Shown: piece by piece, positions 14,701-17,934 of the stretch
Numbering within the stretch: position 1 is the stretch's first letter
Layout: each line of letters opens with the position of its first letter
NCBI GenBank assembly: GCA_937901895.1
Contig: CALGTD010000040.1
Span: forward strand, 1 to 17,934
Direction of reading: 5' to 3'
DNA from: an uncultured Spartobacteria bacterium
Lineage (GTDB): Bacteria > Verrucomicrobiota > Verrucomicrobiia > Chthoniobacterales > JAATET01
DNA length: 17,934 nt
The notes under the pieces: generated by a model
What the model saw: only the letters and a program-made list of their open reading frames with translations
The model's database searches: none
Told to the model about the DNA's origin: nothing
Translations under genes and position numbers: made by a program

Positions 14701-15020
14701 AACTGGCGGCATCCAATGATGGATATGAAATTACCGTGCCGAGCCGGCTGTATAAAGGCGCGTGGAGCGGGAATCCAGGAGAGTCGGGACGAGTTCTTGT
14801 CCGTTTATTCGAGCGTGAGAAGCGTGAGAACGAAAACACCGCCTCGGTTTCCCAAGGCGGTGAATCGAACCGAATGTTCGACGGCTCTCCCGAGGGAGCC
14901 CAGCCAATGCCGGAAGCTGGGTGGTCGTTGGCCCGTGGCCAGGATCAGCAAAGCAATTTGGGTGAAAATGTCAACCCTGAATCCGTGAGCGGCCGTGTGG
15001 CGGAGCGGAAAAGCTCCTGA
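11685..15020 (+). CDS. giant modular protein resembling phage/plasmid polyvalent proteins
   Basis: A 1,111-residue soluble protein. Residues 1-27 come from the 152-bp repeat. A long charged helix (about 141-189) looks like coiled coil. Two segments contain an IR(Y/I)SDH motif (266-271 and 567-572), each with a YYD(L/I) strand nearby; a third segment has GQVSFHQR (901-908). From memory, such IRxSDH domains occur in large polyvalent proteins of phages and conjugative elements, which are often co-injected with DNA to counter host defences. Five SGR(E/V)AE repeats (near 103, 351, 428, 777 and 1102) divide the chain into modules. Residues about 641-772 are Ser/Gly/Arg/Glu-rich, disordered-looking, and overlap a zinc-ribbon gene in another frame. 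I see no catalytic motif that names an enzyme. Confidence 0.75.
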   Translation: MEREFELGIVDAEQPQQQERGNADLCQSTEAPGGVTEDPDARFQPGNTIPREEAPITQPTSDAELDRMRRELESDAVLYSAMDGLMPEDNRAAQPQPGQPSPSGRVAEVYIGRDRLGRRIEYDRPEIYRQNHDRLNAARRSISVEEGQAYAAQKRLERETDPQKRKRSESQLKQAKARVAELQETIDRLTPEYSTPYRSRVIYDRSMEVPPTKSAEKPASNRDDIRQWSGYLRAHGITIRRSESASTNSVYYDLIDDRSGERLWQIRYSDHPKPGSRGGFFADLGQTHLNSQSKARRAQLVEKSIEAAKEKAQSAASSTSSGASNEKGVAVIDREQANTTAPEVNPESQPSGREAEVKIQSVDPAELSFKEKDQERGKVERLKEAYGDDPSSIDWSEQPKPIASGQQSYQGARARDISDYLENPNSPSGREAEDIRNAARYEELSREIKEIERWISEHGGYANATWTPEHQRLNDRRGDLQIEQARLEESWWAVQIPGYRDLRATIPDALQRIGKDIRSHIIYRGEDQVPEITSLKIKEWDSSNVSESQYPFVDATLANGGRASIKIRISDHDQVSQFAPRYYDIDIRTTRKKGERKASFEKRVLEEARPQIEEKIAEIWEQQAAIIHDLTRIQGKALSRDELGQESSGRNVRALREEQAGAREDEMRGVRGGDSRALEGVGQSASEESTGQSQQVFQNRGREEISRARQRGEESPSSQASRYNQGGPGFDGQGSPSDRAGGAEDYGGNRSTTRSGSGRYSPSAFESSGEVNPESASGREAEEFAEAAERLKSEGKWQISENYYDDYLEDFRTATVYGREADELIQKADERLAKMNPADVGLWYAMWENGVRSQVARQFKQMLQREVLRLADERGWNYGERFDPNGPPNFKSVLYIDTPFGQVSFHQRTAARGVSFDRGTQIPLKSIPAAAAIIDEFSALKQKYRRFYKGASLRAWSQDRTKAQELREQEGQQYYAERAHLHKKAEKVVEAVNAEYGSAIRVNDLELAASNDGYEITVPSRLYKGAWSGNPGESGRVLVRLFEREKRENENTASVSQGGESNRMFDGSPEGAQPMPEAGWSLARGQDQQSNLGENVNPESVSGRVAERKSS
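11985..12008 (+). repeat. SGRVAE repeat R1 in the giant gene
   Basis: Core GAGCGGCCGTGTGGCGGAG in frame as SGRVAE (serine at residue 103). The left arm found in R2-R5 is not recognisable here. It separates the N-terminal tag region from the first module. Confidence 0.7.
12711..12752 (+). repeat. SGREAE repeat R2 in the giant gene
   Basis: Encodes EVNPESQPSGREAE. The left arm (AACCCTGAATC) and the core are both present. The core differs from R4 by one base (CGG for CGT). Confidence 0.75.
12948..12983 (+). repeat. SGREAE repeat R3 in the giant gene
   Basis: Encodes ENPNSPSGREAE. The 19-base core is identical to R4, while the left arm is diverged (AACCCTAATTC). It follows R2 after only 231 bases. 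Confidence 0.75.
13572..13600 (+). promoter_or_regulatory. sigma70-like leaderless promoter for the nested zinc-ribbon gene
   Basis: TTGACT (13572-13577), a 17-base spacer, ATTATC (13595-13600), then five bases and ATG 13606. It lies inside the giant gene. Its -35 is among the best in the window and the start spacing matches the other leaderless genes. Confidence 0.62.
13606..13998 (+). CDS. nested zinc-ribbon protein overprinted on the giant gene
   Basis: A 130-residue protein in the +1 frame relative to the giant gene, wholly inside it. C12-x2-C15 and C27-x2-C30 (MCGRCGKNKP...KTKCEEC) make a four-cysteine zinc ribbon. After it come Lys/Arg-rich helices (HWKAWAKAHPKKAQANRNRY), a basic run RNRRRRKRR (73-81), and a charged tail. 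Small phage and plasmid proteins with this CxxCG(K/R)...CxxC start are common and probably bind nucleic acid. It has a near-consensus promoter five bases before ATG. Its TAA stop falls in repeat R4, at a base that is synonymous (Val GTA) in the giant frame. The giant frame here is low complexity, as expected if this frame is the constrained one. Confidence 0.68.
   Translation: MSWAKNRAAGMCGRCGKNKPERGKTKCEECAAETREHWKAWAKAHPKKAQANRNRYFKTEAGKKFLERDKEARNRRRRKRRATIKVDPDLMAKEALRIEQEEQRITEEIDQRHAPDRDDTVPLHLNLPAK
13992..14030 (+). repeat. SGREAE repeat R4 in the giant gene
   Basis: Encodes EVNPESASGREAE in the giant frame, with left arm and core both present. Val is GTA here and GTC in R2 and R5; that change makes the TAA that ends the nested gene. 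Confidence 0.75.
14967..15005 (+). repeat. SGRVAE repeat R5 at the end of the giant gene
   Basis: Encodes NVNPESVSGRVAE, four residues before the giant protein ends (RKSS then TGA). A repeat placed at the very end with no module after it suggests a lost or frameshifted final module. Confidence 0.72.
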
Positions 15021-15190
15021 GCGCGATAAGCCTCGAAAGCGGCGGGATCGGGCGAGCGCGGTGGCCTTCGTGGCTCGGGTCCGGCTATGCGCTGGCACAG
15101 TCTGTTGGATGGCGCAAACTAAGTGTTCCGGTGGCGGACATTAAAGATTTCCTGAACGTCTCACTCGCAAACCAGGTGCAATTCTGGTAA
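14981..15190 (+). CDS. open frame after repeat R5, possible displaced last module
   Basis: In the -1 frame relative to the giant gene, an open stretch of about 69 codons runs from within R5 to TAA 15190. It reads naturally (AEKLLSAISLES...GYALAQSVGWRKLSVPVAD...LANQVQFW). No ATG, GTG or TTG gives it a sensible start. It ends seven bases before the TIM-barrel gene. It could be the original last module of the giant protein cut off by a frameshift, or a frameshift product. Confidence 0.3.
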   Translation: MRERPCGGAEKLLSAISLESGGIGRARWPSWLGSGYALAQSVGWRKLSVPVADIKDFLNVSLANQVQFW

Positions 15191-15196
15191 CGCCGA

Positions 15197-15895
15197 ATGC
15201 CGATGGTGCCCGTGCTGATTCCCGTGATCCGTTTCTCGACCGCCGCTGCGGCAATGGCCAACGCCAACATTGCCCGCGACGCGGGGTGTGACGGTGTTTT
15301 TTTGGTCCATCCTGAGGGCGAGGATGGGCTTTTGATACCGGTAACGCGCCATATCAAAGAGGAGTGGCCGGCTGGTATGGTTGGCATTCACTTCAAGAAT
15401 ACGCCGGCGATGGCTGCCCTCGATCTGTCGCTTGGCAACGGTCTGGATATGACCTGGACCGACAACATTTCCCAAAGCAATAGCTCGGAGGCCTCCCGCG
15501 TTGCTTCTGTTTTGGGCAAACTCACCTCCCATCTCTTTTTCGACTCAATCGATCCGAGCGGGTTTCATCAAAAGCCTCCAGACCCGTTCGAGGCAGCGAC
15601 CAAAACAAGGCGGCACCGCATGATTCCTGCGACCCGCTTTTCTCCGGAAGACGAGACCGAAGAGATTCGCAAACTTGCCATCCTTCGCTCGGCTGTCGGC
15701 AACGCCGCGCTCGCGGTCGCCAGCGGCATCACCGTTGAGAATGTTCACGCGCTCACCCCATACGCCTCGCATCTCCTTTTTGCGTCGGGAGCGAGCGACA
15801 CCTTTTTCACTTTGGACCCTGAATTGACTCGCGCAATGGTTACGCAAGCCAAGAAAGCCTGGACCGAAACCGGTCCGGCATGGGCGAGTCTCTGA
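15197..15895 (+). CDS. TIM-barrel protein (BtpA-like, tentative)
   Basis: A 232-residue protein with the feel of a phosphate-binding TIM barrel: strand-like VPVLIPVIRF at the start, IARDAGCDGVFLV (about 26-38), a second strand with VGIHFKN, then LDMTWTDN. Near the end AVASGITVENVHAL (about 177-190) resembles the 'SG(I/V)T.eNv' phosphate loop of BtpA-type and related barrels, followed by a LLFASGASDTFFTLDP stretch. I cannot name a substrate. The first in-frame stop upstream is at 15188, so the start is ATG 15197 or ATG 15203; neither has a box or ribosome site. It may be translated from the giant gene's transcript. Confidence 0.6.
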   Translation: MPMVPVLIPVIRFSTAAAAMANANIARDAGCDGVFLVHPEGEDGLLIPVTRHIKEEWPAGMVGIHFKNTPAMAALDLSLGNGLDMTWTDNISQSNSSEASRVASVLGKLTSHLFFDSIDPSGFHQKPPDPFEAATKTRRHRMIPATRFSPEDETEEIRKLAILRSAVGNAALAVASGITVENVHALTPYASHLLFASGASDTFFTLDPELTRAMVTQAKKAWTETGPAWASL

Positions 15896-15910
15896 CGAAA
15901 ACCGTTAAGA

Positions 15911-16393
15911 ATGGCATCCCTTCGCCTGATCGGCTTTTTCAAGAGTCGCCCGGACCTCGTGCCTGGATTTCTCATACCGCTTTTTCTCGGTCCCGACAGC
16001 GAGCTTTGCGTCGTCAAAGCCGACGAGAACGATTGCGTCAGCGAATTCGTTCACGTTCGAAATGCGTCGCTGCTGAACGTCAGTCATGATCTGACGAACA
16101 ACATTTATCTGGATGTCAAAGAGCCCGCCCTTCACGCATTTCGTTTCGCTGATGGGACCGTAAAGGTTCTGCCGCGCGAGGATTTGAAAGCCGCCCTACG
16201 GGCAAATTACGTCCCTTCCCCCGAGCAACCGATACTCGAAGCAGATGTCCATCGATTCCTCGGCGATCGGGCTTCCATGATCAAGGCCCTTCGCCGTGTC
16301 GTTGAATTGGAGAGGGCGGAGTCCGGCGACCACGCCGCAGATCGGTGCCGCCGCATGCTCGCGCAGCAATACGAGGCCCCTGAGCTCGCATAA
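15911..16393 (+). CDS. hypothetical protein
   Basis: A 160-residue protein with no family I recognise. The first half is hydrophobic and strand-rich (LRLIGFFKSRPDLVPGFLIP, LFLGPDSELCVVKADEND); the second half is helical and charged (DVHRFLGDRASMIKALRRVV, ERAESGDHAADRCRRMLAQ). No signal peptide or clear membrane helix is visible. It starts 15 bases after the TIM-barrel stop with no box or ribosome site, so it is probably in the same transcript. A GC-rich hairpin follows its stop. Confidence 0.6.
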   Translation: MASLRLIGFFKSRPDLVPGFLIPLFLGPDSELCVVKADENDCVSEFVHVRNASLLNVSHDLTNNIYLDVKEPALHAFRFADGTVKVLPREDLKAALRANYVPSPEQPILEADVHRFLGDRASMIKALRRVVELERAESGDHAADRCRRMLAQQYEAPELA

Positions 16394-16402
16394 GAGACAA
16401 GG

Positions 16403-16422
16403 CCCGCCAAGACGTCGGCGGG
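16403..16422 (+). terminator. hairpin after the 15911 gene
   Basis: CCCGCC and GGCGGG pair across an eight-base loop, ten bases after the stop codon. Only two T residues follow directly, so it is a weak intrinsic terminator or an RNA 3'-end structure. Confidence 0.38.
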
Positions 16423-16444
16423 GTTCATATCTCGGCTTCGATAG

Positions 16445-16459
16445 CGTCGGATCCCGACG
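16445..16459 (+). promoter_or_regulatory. six-pair inverted repeat upstream of the 16478 gene
   Basis: CGTCGG-ATC-CCGACG lies 18 bases before the start codon. A TATCTC hexamer at 16428-16433 lies just upstream, so the repeat would fall in a short leader, as an operator or RNA hairpin. Unlike other genes, no start codon sits next to that hexamer. Confidence 0.35.
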
Positions 16460-16477
16460 TCAGCGTTTTCGAGTCCC

Positions 16478-17107
16478 ATGAATCCCAAAACTGCACGACA
16501 ACTTCTCACGAGCCGGTCGAACAGGCTTGCCGGCGAAGTCCTTGCCGCCCTCAAACGTGGCGAGCCCACTGCTTTCATCCGCATCCTCCTAAAGGCGGGA
16601 GCCTCTGACACTTTCCTACTCCGTGACGATCGACGACAACGCTCCCAGCTTAAAGCGGTTCACCTTCTCGACGAACTGCTCAGCGGAGAAAGCCTGAAGC
16701 ACCTGACGAGCGAACAACGCCTGGCATATTTCGGGGTCCTGCTCGACCACGGCTTTCCCCAGGGAGATTCAGGATGGCGGCGCAACCTCTTTGCGCGTGT
16801 TTACTCCCAAGCGGTGCGTGATCTTCAAAGTGATGCGGTTGCTTTTGCGGAGGTCCTTTCAAAGTCAGGCCGATACCCCATCGCTGTCTGGGCGCACCGT
16901 CATGCCGATTGGGCGAGGTCCGAGGACACATTGAACGCCGCCATCAGCCTTGGCTTGGATCCCACCTTCCCCGGTTTGCTGGAGACCGCGACGTCTGCGA
17001 TGGAGAGTGAACCTGACCCGGCATCTCGCGCGGCTCGCGCCGATGTCATTACTCGGATCGCCGGCGGCTCCGCGACTCCCGCAATTGCCGCCGCTTTTCC
17101 TGGCTAG
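16478..17107 (+). CDS. hypothetical helical-repeat-like protein
   Basis: A 209-residue protein made almost entirely of helices. Some segments faintly recall ankyrin-type repeats: ALKRGEPTAFIRILLKAGAS (27-46), LAYFGVLLDHGFPQGD (about 86-101) and INAAISLGLDPTF-like text near 155. The match is too weak for a family call. The last 40 residues are Ala/Ser-rich. No signal peptide is visible. It starts at ATG 16478 without a ribosome site, about 45 bases after a TATCTC hexamer and an inverted repeat. It ends 24 bases from the convergent lipoprotein gene. Confidence 0.6.
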   Translation: MNPKTARQLLTSRSNRLAGEVLAALKRGEPTAFIRILLKAGASDTFLLRDDRRQRSQLKAVHLLDELLSGESLKHLTSEQRLAYFGVLLDHGFPQGDSGWRRNLFARVYSQAVRDLQSDAVAFAEVLSKSGRYPIAVWAHRHADWARSEDTLNAAISLGLDPTFPGLLETATSAMESEPDPASRAARADVITRIAGGSATPAIAAAFPG

Positions 17108-17131
17108 GGAGTTTCTTTTCGGAGCGAACGC

Positions 17132-17554
17132 TTAATTCTTGTCAGGGGCGTTGTCGCTTTGTTCCGATTCGTGCCCGTCTTCGTGGTGTTCGTGATGGAT
17201 GGGAGCCTCGTGGTGCAAGGCCCCCTCGACCATCGCGAGCACCGCGTTGACCTGTGCCTGATTGGCAGGGCCTTCCGGTAGCAGCAACTTGATTGCAGGC
17301 TGCTTGTCCTCCGGAATCTTCGCCCAGCCTGCTTCGCCAATCTCAATCGTAAACGCATTGTCTCCGATGCGCGTGATCCGAAGGTCCGCATCTTCGTTGG
17401 AGCCCACGACAAACTCATGAGCTTCGTGCATGTGGCCTGCCTCGGCATGCCACGGATCCACCGGAACGTCTGAGGCGGTGGCGGCATCTTTGCATCCACC
17501 CAGGGCAGTCAGACCTACGGCAAAGAAAATGCAGGAAAGGGGTTTGAGTTCCAT
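17132..17554 (-). CDS. small His-rich lipoprotein
   Basis: A 140-residue exported lipoprotein. Residues 1-21 are a signal peptide with a lipobox at LGGC (C21 lipidated). The body contains WHAEAGHMHEAHEF (about 35-48) and an alternating-strand region (DLRITRIGDNAFTIEIG). The tail is His/Glu-rich (HHEAPIHHEHHEDGHESE, about 114-131), suggesting binding of divalent metal such as zinc, copper or nickel in the periplasm. I do not know a named family. The start is supported by a -10-like TATCCT five bases before ATG. It is divergent from the next lipoprotein gene, sharing a 75-base intergenic region. Confidence 0.72.
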   Translation of the reverse strand: MELKPLSCIFFAVGLTALGGCKDAATASDVPVDPWHAEAGHMHEAHEFVVGSNEDADLRITRIGDNAFTIEIGEAGWAKIPEDKQPAIKLLLPEGPANQAQVNAVLAMVEGALHHEAPIHHEHHEDGHESEQSDNAPDKN

Positions 17555-17559
17555 GGAGC

Positions 17560-17588
17560 AGGATAGGAACCCAACTCCCGAGCAACAA
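17560..17588 (-). promoter_or_regulatory. leaderless promoter of the His-rich lipoprotein
   Basis: Reading the minus strand: TTGTTG, a 17-base spacer, TATCCT (17565-17560), then five bases and ATG. The -35 matches consensus in three of six positions. Spacing to the start equals that of the plus-strand boxes. Confidence 0.5.
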
Positions 17589-17617
17589 TCCCCCCGGCCA
17601 TCAAAAACCGCACCTCG

Positions 17618-17624
17618 GTATCTC
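17618..17624 (+). promoter_or_regulatory. GTATCTC start-site box, 5 bases before GTG 17630
   Basis: GTATCTC, then CGTGC, then GTG. It matches the other boxes and chooses a GTG whose protein has a clear signal peptide, which independently supports the rule. Confidence 0.58.
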
Positions 17625-17629
17625 CGTGC

Positions 17630-17934
17630 GTGAAAACAATATTCGCATTCATCACACTCGCCGGCGTCGCACTCGCTTGCACCGCCTGCACCACTGTCGA
17701 CACAGTCAATGGCCCCCGCACGGTGTTGACTCCCGAGGGCCGTGAGGCCATTCGTGGCGTCACAAACATCGGCGTGTCCACGTTGACCGGCTACCTCTAC
17801 AACGGTAAATCCGGTGCGCAGAGCGCAGCGATCGGCTCACTTGCCGGCAATGCCTCGAGCGTGCTGCTTGGCGCCGTCCTGCCGGCGGCAAACTCCGGTG
17901 GATACCAGCCCAGCTACCCGCCGAGTTCTTACCG
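17630..17934 (+). CDS. lipoprotein-like exported protein (3' end outside window)
   Basis: At least 101 codons, open to the window end. The N-terminus (MKTIFAFITLAGVALACTAC) is a signal peptide with Cys at 17 and 20; either could be the lipidated residue, though neither site is a textbook lipobox. The mature part has TVDTVNGPRTVLTPEGREAI (split here), a GVSTLTGYLYNGKSG stretch, a small-residue helix (GSLAGNASSVLLGAVLP) and a Gly/Pro/Tyr/Ser-rich end. It may be a small outer-membrane or periplasmic lipoprotein. The start is GTG, set by the upstream box. The partner across the divergent promoter region is also a lipoprotein. Confidence 0.65.
   Translation, partial: MKTIFAFITLAGVALACTACTTVDTVNGPRTVLTPEGREAIRGVTNIGVSTLTGYLYNGKSGAQSAAIGSLAGNASSVLLGAVLPAANSGGYQPSYPPSSY

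Noticed and set aside
11985..15005. The five short repeats as a CRISPR array
   Set aside because: Spacing is irregular (231 to 1,047 bases), they are in frame in a coding sequence, and no cas gene is present.
6615..16459. GACGTC hexamers in several intergenic regions as a common regulatory site
   Set aside because: The number seen is close to what chance gives for a six-base site in about 18 kb, and some lie within genes.

Overview
The window is a GC-rich, gene-dense stretch of bacterial DNA, most likely an accessory or mobile region: plasmid, integrative element or phage-derived. It holds a split cytosine methyltransferase, an adenine methyltransferase with a decayed tandem copy, a UvrD-type helicase, a minimal family-X polymerase core, a nucleotidyltransferase-like gene and a modular protein of about 1,110 residues resembling the large polyvalent proteins of phages and conjugative elements. 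Two lipoprotein genes at the right end point to a cell with lipoprotein export, probably Gram-negative. I see no capsid, tail, conjugation, integrase or replication-initiator gene, and no tRNA, rRNA or CRISPR, so the type of element and the host phylum stay open.

Layout. 1-2050: two tandem paralogous genes of unknown function. 2051-3672: an AbrB/SymE-like protein followed by a C5-cytosine methyltransferase. 3669-4727 (minus): a small helical protein and a nucleotidyltransferase-fold protein. 4808-7048: membrane protein, unknown protein, PolX-like protein, and an unknown gene with a regulated-looking promoter. 7137-11766: a block bounded by two exact 152-bp direct repeats, holding the adenine methyltransferase, its pseudogene copy, the helicase and an unknown gene. 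11685-15020: the modular giant protein, with five short internal repeats and a nested zinc-ribbon gene in another frame. 15197-17107: a TIM-barrel protein and two unknown proteins. 17132-17934: divergent lipoprotein genes, the last cut by the window end.

Expression signals are unusual. Almost no gene has a Shine-Dalgarno sequence. Instead a -10-like hexamer (mostly TATCTC within GTATCTC, also TATATC, TATATT, TATCCT, ATTATC) lies 5-8 bases before the start codon of twelve genes. This implies leaderless or nearly leaderless mRNAs, and I used it to choose several start codons, including internal ones.

The most notable observations are: (1) a nested zinc-ribbon gene inside the giant gene with its own near-consensus promoter; (2) the 152-bp repeat that gives two unrelated genes the same promoter and the same first 27 residues; (3) the recurrent GTATCTC start-site box; (4) the five in-frame, codon-conserved SGR(E/V)AE repeats in the giant protein. 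Protein family calls rest on motifs read by eye; no database search was possible.
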